From Crocodylus rhombifer (taxonomy: Eukaryota > Chordata > Crocodylia > Crocodylidae): a stretch of DNA of 64,000 bases. Of the stretch, positions 23,691 to 35,943 are shown in pieces (the first letter of the stretch is position 1; each line of letters opens with the position of its first letter). Position numbers and translations under genes: made by a program. Below the pieces are notes generated by a model, which saw only the letters and a program-made list of their open reading frames with translations, was not told the origin of the DNA and did no database searches. The stretch is taken from the NCBI GenBank assembly GCA_038503035.1, contig JAVSML010018932.1, forward strand, positions 1 to 64,000. Direction: 5' to 3'.

Positions 23691-25092
23691 ATCCATCTTC
23701 TCTGGGGCCTCTGGACAGACCCAACATGCTTGTGTTATATTTATTTCTTTTCCCACCCCCAGCAGCCAGTGCTCAGGCATGACATGCTTTTCTACGTTTG
23801 AGAGAAAAATCACCAAAATTTACCTCAATCTCTTAGAGTTCCTTGGACACGGGATAAATTTATTACTGTCCTGCCAACTGGAACAAGAGCTAACTCAGCT
23901 CTGCTCAGTTGGTGTTTTCAAAAGGACAGCCCATTTCAGTCAACCAGACACTGTTCATAAGACTTCTTGCAGAACATTTTCCTCTGGGCCCAACTACCAC
24001 ACACACTCATATGTGGTTGTCAGAATATAATTTTTCTTCCCTTGATGGTTGCCATACAAAACCCAGCATGGCAACCAGCCACCACCATATCCCCACCAAG
24101 CTTGCTCAAGTGGGTCTCACTGACCTTCCCAAGATGGACACATTTGAAAAGTTCTCATCTGCAGATCAGGGTGGTTACATCTTTTCTATACTTCGTGTAA
24201 ATCAAGCAAGCTGCTATAGATGTAGGTCAATAATAGCAGAACGTTTACTAGGGCTTTTGAGACAGCCTGGCACCCTCTGCTCATCTCAGTTTAAAGTGGT
24301 ATTAGAGCTGCAGAAGTATTGGCAATGCGGTAACAATGAAGAATTACTTATTTTTATACTGACGTAGCTAATGTTATTGGCAGGGCTACCATTACACCAA
24401 CTCTTCAATGAGAGGTATGCTATATATTTTATTAATATATTGTGATAACTGGAAATGATCATGTATATAAATCATGTGCATTATAAAAACAAACAAGCAA
24501 AGAACTGATGGCTGAATCAATGTCACAGCAAAAAGGAGCTATTGACTCAACAGGGTTATTACACTGCCAAAAAATTGATAGCTTAACTACAGTGCAAAAA
24601 TATGAAACAGATGTTCTTGAGTAAAAAGCTGTAAAAATATAATTACTCAATGCAGACTCAAAAGAAAAAGTGTACTTTGTTTGAGTGGTAGATTAATTTA
24701 ATCTTTTGACATTTAAAACTGCATTATGCTTTTCATTGAAATCAACTAATACATTTTCATTTGAATGAGAGGGTTAGTACTAATACCTTTCACCATGATA
24801 ATATTAAGTATACAAATACATTAGCAGATAATAATAAAACTGGATCTTATATTTGCTTCTGTTTTCAAGCCTGACGTTCCATTTCCATATGAACCATTTA
24901 AACTGTAATAGGAAATGGAAATGAAATGGATTTCAAGCTGTTGCTCCTGATTCAGTTAGCTCAATGTCAGAATAAGACACTTAAAAAAATGACTAATAAT
25001 TGTCCTAGAAAGGGTGGTAATTTAAGAAATGCAAGCATAAAGCATCTTTCCTGTAAATGAATGGATATGCTGTTATTAAGAAGTACCTAAAA
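23691..25092. other. AT-rich unique stretch
   Basis: About 1.4 kb without recognisable repeat or gene. The + frame 23909-24367 (152 residues) is the longest here but has no motif I recognise and no supporting context, so I do not call it. Confidence 0.45.
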
Positions 25093-25395
25093 CAATGATT
25101 ATCAACCTTTTTAGACTCCAGGCTCCACTTTGAAAATGCCATTTCTTAGTTTCCACTGATTTTTTGGTTATGAAAAAATAACAAAGCAATTCTTCTCTTG
25201 TAAAGAATTCAGACCACACAACAGGTTAGAATGTTTTTCACATGGATTTCTATTTAAAATCTCTGGTTTTATCATGTGAATCATGTGTAGCTTTTTCCCA
25301 CCTAACTTTTTTAATAATGCATGGTTCCACATAACACCATTTAAAGGATCTTACAGCACTGTAGGGTACTGTGGCACTCTAATTGAGAATGACTG
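25093..25395. mobile_element. hAT-like MITE
   Basis: The left edge CAATGATTATCAACCTTT and the complemented right edge CAGTCATTCTCAATT share the CAGTG-TTCTCAA pattern of hAT-Charlie-type terminal repeats. The phrase TTTTTAGACTCCAGG following the left edge is typical of such elements. No transposase and no clear 8-bp duplication are present, consistent with an old insertion. Confidence 0.55.
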
Positions 25396-26632
25396 GCTTA
25401 GTTCTCCCATGGCTGGGCTTTGTCACCATTTTCAGAGATTTACAACTCAGTTTAGTAATTCTAAACTAAACCCTGGCTTATAAAGTCTCGGAAATGATAG
25501 CTTAATTAAGTTTTCTAAAGTCTCAGCCATTTCAAATTCAAATGAATGCAAATCAATGATGTTTCCAAAAGCTGATGCTCATGTTAATAAATAGTTGTTT
25601 AAACCAAATTAAATGTGTTACAGAATAGAAATATTATACTTTAGCTTTCAGTGTAGACAATGACTCATACTTTGTGGGTGGAGGGGGGAACAACAGGAAA
25701 ACAAAATTAACAAACAAGGGGGAAAAAACAACAGGCTATTGTGAGACTAATAATTTTCTAGAGCTGTTTTCAGGACACCATTCATAGCATGCCAAGCTCC
25801 AGTCTACAAATGCTTCATGGTAAAGAGGGATTATGGGATTTGCCTGAAGCAAAATGCTGTTTTCTTTGGGAAACAAAAAATAAAAAATGACTAAAAGGTC
25901 AAACTAAAAACCAGGTATAACTTAGACTGAAACAATTTATATTGCTTATATCGCCTGAGACTTTAGTTTAAAGTTTCCTAATCATTCAGAAAATCTTGGT
26001 GACATTTTGTATTAGACAACAATTAAAAGTGAATAATCAAGGTTACCCAGTGTCATTTACATGCAGTATAACCAGTAAAAGGTCATTATTTGACAAATAT
26101 TACTATAAAACCAACACGGTTTTATTCTCTAAGTTTAAGGGCAAACTATGGTAGATTCAAAAGTGACTGTGTGGATGGTGTGACTGACTTTTTAATGACT
26201 GTCACAGTAATACATGCATTGCCTATAATGATAACTTAATTACAGTATTATAAAACACAGTGTAGGCTACAGGACAACTGTTCTATATGTAGCTAGATCT
26301 GACAGCTTAGCCATGAGAAATACCTTGGGAGAATTAATGGCATTGTTTGCGTGAGTCAGGAAAGCAAGGTTTTGACCTCTGTAATATAGTGCAGTTGATG
26401 TATAACACCTCTTATTCTGCAACATCTCAGTGTACTTGACAACTTATATACAAATACTAAGTTTTTCAACATAAAGCACACCACTGATCAACTGTCAATA
26501 ACATTATACGTCAATTTTAAACAGGAATGAATGAAACTTAAGAAATTATTAAATAAGGAATATGGCCAGAACAGTAAATCAAACACCCCTAACTTTTATG
26601 GAAAAGGCCTTGAACATTTAGGCTAAGTACAG
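25396..26632. other. AT-rich unique stretch
   Basis: About 1.2 kb with no recognised gene or repeat family. Confidence 0.5.
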
Positions 26633-27735
26633 GCAATGAAAAAGCCCAAGACTGACCCAGTTACATCTTTGCAGGTAGTCTAAACTTCATAGATGGAACT
26701 CAGAAGCAAGTGAACAGACATTTCATATATGCAGCCCTGTGCCTGCAGTGTCTCAGGCCAAAAGTAGAGCAAATTTTCTCATCCCTTCACAGTGGTCAGA
26801 AGGCTGGAGGGAAACTGGGAAAGAAACTCTCTAGGCTTTTCCCACTCCCTGCATGAGCTGGGTGGAGAGGAGGAGAGAGCATGGCCAGGCCCTGCTGATT
26901 ATGATTGGGGAGGGGGATTTAAACCCCAATCCTGGCCTGCAGGGGCCCAGCCAAGGTGGCCTTGAGGGAGAGGGGTAAAGCAGCCAGACTTTTTCCTGCT
27001 CCCTGTTCGTGTGGAGAGGGTAGGGGTATGGCCACATGCTGAAACAGAGGAAGGGAGCTGGTGTAAACCCGGGAAGCTGGTTTAAACCCTTTTCCCTCTC
27101 TGCTTCAGCTTGTGGGCTGGGGCTAGTGTCTGGCCATGCCTCCACCCCTTCCACTAGAGCAGGGGATGGGGAAAAGCCTGGCAGGGGCTGCTGTGTCCAT
27201 GCCTGGTGGATCCTGGCTGGATTCCTGGGCAGAGAGAGGGGCATAAAGCCCCCTATCCCCCTCTGCATCATTCTGTCTGCCTAGCCCCAGGGTCTGGTCA
27301 TCCCTCTTCTGCTCCAGTGGCAAATAGGGGAAAAGCCTGCCAGGGACTGTTTCACCCCCAGCAGGCAGACCCAGCTGAAGTCTGGAGCTGGGTTTCCCAC
27401 TCCCACCCCCTTTTCAGTCAGCCAGAGCTGTGGTGGTGCTCTGTCTAGACAACAGAGGGAACTCTGCTCTCTGGAGCCCAGTCTAGGGCTGCAAAGCATC
27501 CTGGGATGCTGTGGGACTTTGAGCTAACTTGAACCAGGAAGGGGTCTGGGACAGAAGTTCCATAACCCCATTTAATCTAAATCAGTTAAGTCTGATACTA
27601 CATTCAACCAGGTTTATCTTAAACCAATTTTGGCCATTTTGTGAGTGGTTTATGTGCACTCAACTTCTGTTTTGTTACAGGTTTAAACAAGTTTCTGATC
27701 ACTTAAACCAGTTTATGTGTAACTTCTGTCCTTAG
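26633..27735. mobile_element. Inverted-terminus element, copy A
   Basis: The element begins CTAAGTACAGGCAATGAAAA and ends GTAACTTCTGTCCTTAG; the complement of the end, CTAAGGACAGAAGTTAC, resembles the start. The first 150 bases and last 260 bases match copy B at 27829-28317 in the same orientation. Shared phrases include AGTCTAAACTTCATAGAT-like and AGCAAGTGAACAGACATT near the start, and CTGGGACAGAAGTT and AACCTAAATCAGTTAA-like near the end. Copy A carries about 600 bases of GC-rich interior that copy B lacks. Open frames in that interior overlap on both strands and show no family motif. Confidence 0.6.
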
Positions 27736-27828
27736 CCTTAATGAATAAAAACTATCACAACTTTGTTTTAATTTCTTATTTGGAAGACATGTCTCCAGCC
27801 CACTCCTTGAGCAGCAATGCCTCCTGGA

Positions 27829-28317
27829 CTAAGTGCAGACAGTCAAAAAGCCTGAATCTGAATCAAAGCAATCTTCTCAGGTTAGTCTAAACTGCACAGA
27901 TTGAATTGATAAGCAAGTGAACAGACATTCACTTTTAATTCCTGAAATACATCCACATGCCTGCAATAGCTCAGGCCAGAATGCAGGGGGTACTAAAGCA
28001 TTCTTCCCTGCTTGCCTGGAGCAGATGGTTTGGGCTCACTGATCCTGTTTGCAGAGGAGGTGCAAAGGGTCCTTGGATGGTGGGGGACTGTGAGTTAACT
28101 TCAATCTGGAGAGGATCTGGGACAGAAGTTGAATAAATGGATTTAACCTAAATCAGTTAAATTGGATACTGTATGCATCCAGGTTTAACTTAAACTGGTT
28201 TGGGCCAATTTGAAAGTCATTTATGTGCACTGAACTGCTGTTATATTATAGATATGAACCAATTTATGATAATTTATACCAGTTTATCTGTAACTTCTGT
28301 CCCTAAGTCAATGCTAA
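27829..28317. mobile_element. Inverted-terminus element, copy B (short form)
   Basis: It starts CTAAGTGCAGACAGTCAAAA and ends GTAACTTCTGTCCCTAAG. It is collinear with copy A but lacks most of its GC-rich interior. The spacing between copies is only 93 bases, and both have the same orientation. No target duplication is visible. It is probably a non-autonomous DNA transposon; superfamily not determined. Confidence 0.6.
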
Positions 28318-28524
28318 TTAATTAGTTTAGTACAAGACTCCAACCAAAGGATACTACAGCAGTCTGTATGTGTCTACTGTTGCTTTATCTCTTTTACAGC
28401 ATGACTTTTCTGTCATTTTTGTTTATGCCTTCCTCCCTTACTGAGCATGTTTAAATAGCTATTTGTAGCTGAGAGGTAGGCTACAGGAGTCTGTGGCTGT
28501 GAACATTGAAACTAAGTAAACCAA

Positions 28525-28713
28525 TGAGAGGTAGTTAGCCATGTCAGTCTGAAGTCAGGCAAAAAGCAAGGCAGAGTGACACCTCGTATATTACTTCAGA
28601 CAGGCATAAACTGTTATAACCAATAGTTTACTTCATCAGATACTAAGCAAGCTGTTGCTCACAAAATCTTAGGCCTCTGAATTAGTTTATAAAGACCACT
28701 ATGCCCTGACTTC
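28525..28713. repeat. Foldback repeat, compact and unsplit
   Basis: The left arm runs GAGAGGTAGTTAGCCATG, CAGTCTGAAGTCAGGCAA and then a GTTTACTTCATCAGATAC box. The right arm runs CTCACAAAATCTTAGGCC, GAATTAGTTTATAAAGACC and ATGCCCTGACTTC. These are inverted with respect to each other. The left arm is the complement of the end of 47085-47276. This is the only copy in the window with both arms close together. Confidence 0.55.
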
Positions 28714-31700
28714 TTCCTAAATAAACCTGTTCATGGGTTTTGTTTTTGTTTTTAACCTTGGAACTTGTATCTTTTCCTCCACTGAAACAAGCATTACCTA
28801 CTGTGTAAGAAGTGCCACAAGCAAAATCTAAAGGATCCTTGAATGATTACCATCAAAATTGTAATATCTAAAAAAAGATCACAGCACAAGGAGTCATTTA
28901 TTATTATATCACTGTATATCCAATACTCTGGTCTCTCAAGCACCCAGTTTACTTAAACATACCTTCACAAAGCAACAGTTTCATAATTTAAAAAATAGCT
29001 GAAAGTAAGCAAACAAATGAAAATTAATCATTTTTCTTCATTAACCAATACATACAGGGATAAGATGGAACTAATTCTAACATTATCACAATCTTTCTTA
29101 TTTTCTATCCTCCCTCTTTAATTCCCTGATCTCTTATCACTTCCTTATGTTTTCCATATACTTCAGATGACCTCCTTTGACCAAGGATTTTCTATTTATT
29201 CAAAGCTATGTTTCTCCGTGTGATATTTCAGTTGTTACAAATGCTGAAGACTGGTGCAACATGCTACAGAGAAAAACAACTAAGTTTTGGACTGAGATCA
29301 TCATTCTGTAAAGTTAGTTGAAGTTTTCCCACAAATTTCAGTGGAGCCAAGATTTAGCTCAGGTTAGTTCTGCCTTGTGACTTATTACCACATTTTCAAG
29401 TTGGCCTTAAATTCTCACAGTCACAGTTTCCCTGAATATCTGCCTGTGCAAGAAACTGTGTATAATTGTGCCTCCATGTCAAATATGCTCATAGATGATC
29501 CTCAAATTTTGATGGTGCTCTTTGAAACTGACAGAAAAGTGTCTCTCATAACTCTGTCCACAAAGTCTGTATTGATGTAATCAGCTCTAACTGCTCTGAC
29601 TCTTGTGGTGAAAATCTGTAGTTGTGGCTCATAGAAGGATTTTTTTTAGTCTTAATCTTCAAAGTTAAACTGTAAAGCTTTATGCATGTGGCAGGATGTG
29701 ACTTCCACATTCCCACATGCTTAATTTAATGCATTTTACAGTACCTCTCCCAGTATGTTATCTTCCCTCCTCCCACCCCTACTTCTACCCCCCCCTTTTT
29801 TTTTGCTTCACTCCTTCCTGTTATATACTAGGGTTGTCAGTTCTTTTGAGTCAAGGAATGGCTTTTTGCTGTATATCTGTAAAGAGCCTATGGGGTAGCC
29901 AGGTTGGAATGCCCAGATGCTAACAGAGCACAAACGAACCAGCAGATTGTGTAAGATCAATTTCAGTGAGTATCTTTCATAAAAGGGGAAATGTAATTTT
30001 AAGTATGCTTTACACAGGTTCTCAGATATTTAAATCCCTTGTTTAAAATTGCTGATAATCCAGGAAGGACATGTGCTTCTTGCTGTTAATTGTTTTACAA
30101 TTGTGATTGTCAGTCACATGAATGATGCCTTATCAATTTATGAATGCGTAGTACATGTTTTTACTATGCTCAAAACCAGTGCTTACTGTGTTGATATAAT
30201 ATCATAGACAATATTGTTACAAGATGAGCAAATACTGATCTTTAGGGAAGAAAAATTCCTCCAGCACCAAGTATTTTTGACCAATGGATGGGTTGAATGA
30301 TTTCCCCTTTTTGTATATCAATGCTGGTTGGTAAAGAGAAGCTAAATGTTTCTCATTACTTTTGAATTTACTTGTGCCTACATTTACTTTAAATCATGTG
30401 TTCCATACGCCAAAAGCTACAATAATCCTGTTTACCAGTAAAAAAACTCTATCACTCTACACAAAGTATGGCCTTCTCTATAAATAAAGGGAAATAAAAA
30501 CTCTTCAAATGGCTAGAAAGTGCAAAAAACCCTAGCACTATTTCATTTTGTGAATACAATGAACAAGAGCAAATTTAAGAAACACAGCTTTTTCTGTGCA
30601 TGTTTCATGTTCAAATTAAGATGATGAAAGACTAAGGTTCAAGTAATAAAGTTTGGATGTTTATCCTGATTTATTTGATGCATAATTGAAAAGATATTCT
30701 GTTAAGTTTTATTTTCCCTTTTAGGAAAGCAAAGGCAGTCTTTAGTTTCAACATACTTGAAGCAATGCCAGGAAACTAGCATTAGTGGGGGAGGAGGAGG
30801 GAAGGGGGGATGACAAGGGTAACCATACCAGGCACTATTAGGGGTGGAGGCCAAAAAAAATTGTCGGTTTTTTTTTCTGCAATCATGGTAGTAGTTGCAA
30901 AATCACTGTTTCACTTGTATGGAGCAGCTACCTTGGGTGCCATACAGTGTTCTTACATTGCTGACAGGGAACCTGGCCTCTAGATAGGAAGGCTAGGCCT
31001 TATCTTACTCCCTGTTGAAAAGTTTGATGTTGATTGTAATGGGAAAATGATATAAGTACTGGAAGGTATTTTTTGGAATGTACCAAAGCTTTTTTTTACT
31101 AATCATAGGAGAGAGATTAGGAGAAACAACTCCAGCTTTTTGCAAAACAGTGTAAAACAGTGTCTATAACTTTCTCTTCTCATGCTGGCCCCTTGAGAGA
31201 GTATTCTTATGCTTCAAATGATTTGCTTGTTAGCTAGTAGTATAATGGGTAAACCTCTTGACAAAATTACGTCCCACCCCCTAACCACCATCTTGGGACT
31301 GGAAGTCCTGCCCCATCACGTGGTCTGTGACAGGTGGTGTTACTTCTTCCCTGAAAGAGAGTGTCCCAACCAGCAGAGGAGAAAGCAACTGAGTTCTGCT
31401 TAAGAACTCTAGGAGCTCCCGATCTGAATCTAACAGTCCTCCATTCATGCTCCCAAATGTTTTGAAGCATAAACCCTGCTCTCTTCAGACAATTGATTTT
31501 GTACTGTGCCTGGTAATTAAAAAATCCATAGGTTGTCCTGATCAAGGGATTCCACTCTTTTTTCTCATTGTAGCATGTGACACATCCCTGGAAAAAACAC
31601 CCCCTCCTATTTCAGGCTCTTTAATACTGGACATAAAGCACTGATGCTTGTTTATATTCTGGATCTGTCCATAACTCTGTTTGTATTCCCTTTCTTTGCA

Positions 31701-32574
31701 CTTGTGGACTTAGTTCACATAAGAGTGATATTTAGAACACAATGTTTTGGTAGACATTCAGTCTGATTTTTGGAGGCCAGAGCTGTGTGACTGTCTAAAC
31801 ACTCCTTAGATTGACAGAGAGTTTAAAGCTATGGCTTCTGCGTGCCTCACCCATGTTGTCTATACAGTCTGAGCTCAGACAGGGACAGCACCAGAATCTA
31901 CACATGTGACTATGGCTGTACAATGCCTGACAAAGTTTGCAATACTTTCTAGCCCCAAACACCCTTTTCACATCCAGAAAACCATAATAATGTTTACTAT
32001 GTAACAGAAGGAAACAGATACTGGGATACCTGGGTATGTCACATGGTTTAAATATACCCCAACCTGTTTTTCCCTTATGAATTACTGTATGGATGTTAAC
32101 CTGCACAAGATTCTCTCCTCAAACAATGACACTTCACTGAGAACAACCTTTTTCTGGGGTGACCATCCCAACTTTTTGTGAAGTTGACTTGTGCCATGTA
32201 ACAGCTTAGTATCTGTGCACCTCTACATATTGTTGTGAGAGCCAGCAGACTGCTTGCAAAATGCAGGTTAGCATCAAGGGTAGTTAGGTCAATTAAATAC
32301 TGCCTCTTGTTAGCTATGAGCTGAGAATAGGGGATAGAACTTACTATTCTACCAGCACCTCCACCACAGCTCTGACAACGATCACATGCAGCCAGAATGT
32401 TGAAACAAACAGTAGTTTTCTTCAACTTGTTAAATTTTACTGACCCACCCTAGAATGCTGTTAATGTTCAGATCACTTAAATAAAAAAACTTGAGACTGT
32501 CAACAGTTATTCATGCCTTTCATGTCAATACAGAACTGAACATAGTCATCAATTGCGTATAACTTGTTAGAACC
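28714..32574. other. Long unique stretch, no gene recognised
   Basis: Almost 4 kb of AT-rich sequence. A G-rich patch occurs at about 30785-30815 and poly-A/T runs near 30855-30880. Open frames on both strands at 31200-32425 are short, overlap and show no motif. No tandem repeats or terminal repeats were recognised. Confidence 0.45.
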
Positions 32575-33257
32575 TGACTCCATGCGGTGCCCAAGAACTA
32601 AGGAGATGACGATCCAATTGCTCATGGATCCTATTACTCATTACCCAGAGCAAGTAGGGAGCAAACACCAGCACACATTGCTCACAACAGCTTTATTTAG
32701 AATGAAGATGATTTTGGACTAGCTTCTAAAACAACAACAAATCGGACAGCTGCCCTGAACAGTTTTTTCCACATTTTATACACTTTGGTTCATGGTCATT
32801 ACCATTTATTCCATGCTCACTCCTTCTCTGTTCCACCCATTTCTCCTCCCATCTCAAGCTCCGCCTCTGTTTACTGTTCGCTTCATTAGCATGGAATTGC
32901 CAATGGATTTCCCTCATTTACATGCATTTCTACTAAGAGTGCATGTGTAAGGCCATGAACTCAGCTTCTCTCAGTCACTTGCTGGTTCTTTTTGGTTTCA
33001 GCATCCTCTCTAAGGTCTTGCTTCTACCTTATCTCCTAATGATAGCTGTTCGTCTGCATCCTGTTTTCTTTTGCCCAATGATTTATTCATCCTGAATACT
33101 ATCCTTTTCTTAAGAAACTATTTGCCTAAGCATCTGCAAGGTTATTTTAATACATCATTCTGCCTTGTGGTCAGCAGGTTTTGCTGAGACACAGATTAAA
33201 GTTTTGTTTCAGCACAAATCCAGTGCTCCCCAAAATCCAAATATCATCACCCTAACA
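32575..33257 (-). mobile_element. Solo LTR, antisense (683 bp)
   Basis: The + strand edges are TGTTAGAACC and, at the far end, ACCCTAACA, giving inverted TGTTAG/CTAACA termini. The flanking pentamers TAACT (32570-32574) and TAACC (33258-33262) match in four of five bases, as expected for a worn target duplication. On the - strand the layout is a U3 region, a TATA-like GTGTATAAAATG near 32780, then AATAAAGCTGTTGTGAGCAA near 32685 as polyadenylation signal, then U5. No internal retroviral sequence follows, so it is a solo LTR from recombination. Confidence 0.65.
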
Positions 33258-34140
33258 TAACCGTCCAAGATATGTTACAATCTGCTCTAACCCTCTCCTT
33301 ATGAATGCATATGCCACATGTAATGGCACCAACTCCAAATTCACAAAATAAAGCTCCTGTACATATCTCTCTGCTCTAAACCTTGCTATAGCTACTTCTA
33401 CCTTCTCACCCTTTCAATATGTACATCTGGTCAGTCATCCTCCTCAGGCTTGGGTGGATGGGGAGCATTTGTGGGGTTCCCAGGGTCACCACCATCACAC
33501 CCATTCTCTGGATCCATAGGCTCAAGAGGAGGGAGAGCATTTGTGGGGTTCCCAGGGTCACCATCATTAAGGGGCCGCTTATTTTTTCTCAGCAGGTGCT
33601 TAGCTTTTCAGACTCTCGTATTTGAGATGGTTCTTACTTTTTGCCCCTCATACCACTTACCCACAAGTTTTCTACCTCCTATCTGCACAAAATTTGTACT
33701 TTTGCTTTGACAATAATTATGATCTTCCAAAGCATTCTCCACACTCCTTCTGCAAAGTATACATTTACCCACACACCTCCAATTAGCCCCCTCTTTTTGT
33801 TCTAGCAATAATCATGCTCTTTCAAAGCAAGATGGACACAGTAATTATGATCTTTCAAAATCAGATGACAAAGCTTATTCTGAGACTTCTCTAATGTGTA
33901 TGTTCAATAAGTCCTGAGTTTCTTATTCACAGGTCCTAAAGCACTGGCTTTGGATATGTGAAATCTTGTGTTTTTACACATGGTTCTCTTAGGGTTTGGT
34001 GGTGTGTTTTCCTTTGCAAAACTGTGCCATATTTTCTTTTTTTACTGTGTCCTTCTGCTCAGTTTTGGCATTCTGATCATTTGCTGTTCTGATCCTCACA
34101 CTGATCATTTCTATGGTTTTGTGGTGATGCTGTGAGAGGC
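33258..34140. repeat. Unclassified stretch with a 74-bp-spaced direct duplication
   Basis: GAGCATTTGTGGGGTTCCCA occurs at 33461 and again at 33535, each followed by GGGTCACCA. On the - strand, three copies of a CATAATTATTG/CATGATTATTG-type motif after CTTT(G)AAAG occur between 33710 and 33860. One of them is preceded by a C-x2-C-x10-H-x2-C spacing in a 66-codon open frame (33608-33808). I do not recognise the family. The sequence could be the decayed 3' part of a retroelement lying next to the LTR at 32575. Confidence 0.3.
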
Positions 34141-35159
34141 TGTGGCAGTGCACCTGTGGGTGCTTGCCACTTGAAGATCCTGAGCAGGTTGTGAGGCAGG
34201 TATAAGGACAGGCCCTAAGTAGCAGAGCTAGCAGTTGCTGCTGGGATGTTGCTGGAGAAACATCTCTTGGCTGGAGTAGTGCTGCTCACAGGAACATCTT
34301 GGAGGTTCAGGGTCGGAACTATGGGGATGAAGAAGGTTCCTGGTTCTAGGGAATGACCTCAAACTACCCCCTGCTAGGGTAGGATGGTCTGATTGGGCTG
34401 GCTGTGGCCAGGTGGTCCCCAGGAAATGCCACACCAGTTGCCTTTCTAGTAAAAGGAGAGTATGGGGTGCCTTATAGCCTCAGCTTCTACAACATGGTGG
34501 GTAACCCTGTAGAAGGGGAAAGTTTGAGGCCCAGGTATGTCAGTAGATGCCTGAGGCCTAATGACTGTGAAGCCGAGAAGCCCCAGTGAGGGGGTAGTGT
34601 AGTGGTCTCAGCGGGGGACATCTAAGCAGTAGATCATGTAAAGTAGGGTCTGTGTGGGGGCCTGAAGGGGTGTGCAAAGATTGTGTAGAGTAGGGTCTGT
34701 GCACGTGGGCCTGAAGGGCTGCACAGGGGCTGCATAGAGTAGGGTCTGTTTGAGGGGACTGAAGGACTGTGCATAGGCTGGCCCCAGTAATTTGATAGAA
34801 TGAGCCCCAGTGAGGAGGGCATAAGTTGAGGCCCCAGTGAAGAGGTCATATGGCCAAGATTAGTTTCCAGATGTCTGAAGCCAAGTTTGAGCCAGAGGCT
34901 AAGTGCAGCTCAGCAAGGGGTCTGGGGGAGTTAGGAGTAATTTGCATGCCATCTGCAAGGTATGGGACATGGTAAAGGCAAGGTCAGAGCCATGTATTAT
35001 GCCATTGGCATCAGGCATTAAATGGGCAGCCTTCCACCTTAGAAATAACAATTTCCAAAGTTACATCAAAGGCATGGCAAGAGGGGCAGGTGGGCAGAGT
35101 GTCCTAGACAGGTGGGTGAGCAAAGTATTTGACCAGCCATGAGACTGCCCCCTATCACA
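34141..35159 (+). mobile_element. Long solo LTR, family 1, copy 1 (1019 bp)
   Basis: It begins TGTGGCAGTGCACCTGTG and ends GCCCCCTATCACA. Pentamers GAGGC before and GAGCC after differ at one base, consistent with a worn 5-bp target duplication. A TATA-like GGTATAAGGACAGGCCC lies at about 34199, only about 60 bases from the left edge. The remaining 900 bases are GC-rich with degenerate units such as GTAGAGTAGGGTCTGTG near 34640-34750. Relatives are at 41588-42851 and 51662-52328. No retroviral gene lies alongside it. Confidence 0.7.
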
Positions 35160-35332
35160 GAGCCCTTCAATCTGATTCCCATTCCTCCAGTATTTCTGAG
35201 AGCCGATTGTCTGGAACATCACCTCCCTCTTTACTGGTATTGCATGAAATCAGTTAGGAAATATAAAATTTACATCTCACCATCAAGAATTCATTTTCTA
35301 CAAATGGAATCCTAAACTTAATATCATATACG

Positions 35333-35408
35333 TGCCACAACTCTGAAGAGCCACAAACCTTTACTCTGAAGAGCCACAAACATGCCACAACTCTGAAGAG
35401 CCACAAAC
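35333..35408. repeat. Short tandem duplication, 50-bp period
   Basis: TGCCACAACTCTGAAGAGCC continues to ACAAAC at 35333-35358 and recurs at 35383-35408. A half unit, ACTCTGAAGAGCCACAAAC, lies at 35363-35381 between them. The neighbouring bases to the right lead into the CA microsatellite. Confidence 0.75.
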
Positions 35409-35439
35409 CCTCTGAAAAATTAAAAGCCACCACCCCTAA

Positions 35440-35466
35440 ACACACACGCGCGTGCGCACACAGACA

Positions 35467-35507
<41 letters not shown>
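35440..35507. repeat. CA microsatellite with CGCGTGCG core
   Basis: A (CA)n tract of about 70 bases interrupted by CGCGCGTGCGCA at 35447-35458, GACA and ATAC units. Alternating pyrimidine-purine sequence with CG steps can adopt Z-DNA under supercoiling. The antisense open frame of alternating Cys-Val across it is an artefact. Confidence 0.95.
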
Positions 35508-35509
<2 letters not shown>

Positions 35510-35625
35510 CAAAGTCCTAATTTTAGAAAAATGTAGCTTTCACTACCGGGTAAAGGCACAGAGCTACATGTGTCTTTTTTCCATTTGAAGTGGTGTTTTC
35601 TGTTTGGGGACAAACACATATAGTC

Positions 35626-35890
35626 AGTGTTAAGACCAATGTGTTTATATTAACACAGATCAGCAAAATTGTTAAATTATTTTTTTTAATTTTGAAATAT
35701 ATATATGTACAAACTGTCTGTTTGATCATACATTATCTTTACTTACTTGTGTCTTTTGTTCTTCATTACAGAGACCTATCTAGTAGGAAAACTACAATTC
35801 CCCCATGTGCAATATTACCACAACATTTAAAAAATAATTTAACAATTTTGATCACCTGTGTTAATATAAACACATTTGGTCATAACACTG
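35626..35890. mobile_element. MITE-like inverted repeat with about 63-bp arms
   Basis: The left arm at 35626-35688 (AGTGTTAAGACCAATGTG, then TTTATATTAACACAGATCAG, then CAAAATTGTTAAATTATTTT) is matched in complement by 35828-35890. The right arm reads AAAATAATTTAACAATTTTG, CCTGTGTTAATATAAACACA and TTTGGTCATAACACT. The arms differ by only a few bases and enclose about 140 bases. No coding capacity is present. Confidence 0.8.
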
Positions 35891-35892
35891 AA

Positions 35893-35943
35893 TGTATATA
35901 TGTGTGTGTGTGTATGTGTGTATATATATATAATGTATATATA
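35893..35943. repeat. TA/TG microsatellite
   Basis: Alternating TATATATGTGTGTGTGTG and TGTGTATATATATATAATG, abutting the right arm of the inverted repeat at 35828-35890. Confidence 0.9.

Noticed and set aside
23909..24367. 152-residue open frame on the + strand
   Set aside because: No family resemblance, biased AT-rich composition, and no repeat or exon context.
33258..34140. Internal region of a provirus attached to the LTR at 32575
   Set aside because: The LTR is bracketed by near-matching pentamers, which indicates a solo LTR, and no polypurine tract or viral motif follows.
35254..35505. Open frame with alternating Cys-Val
   Set aside because: Direct translation of a CA microsatellite.
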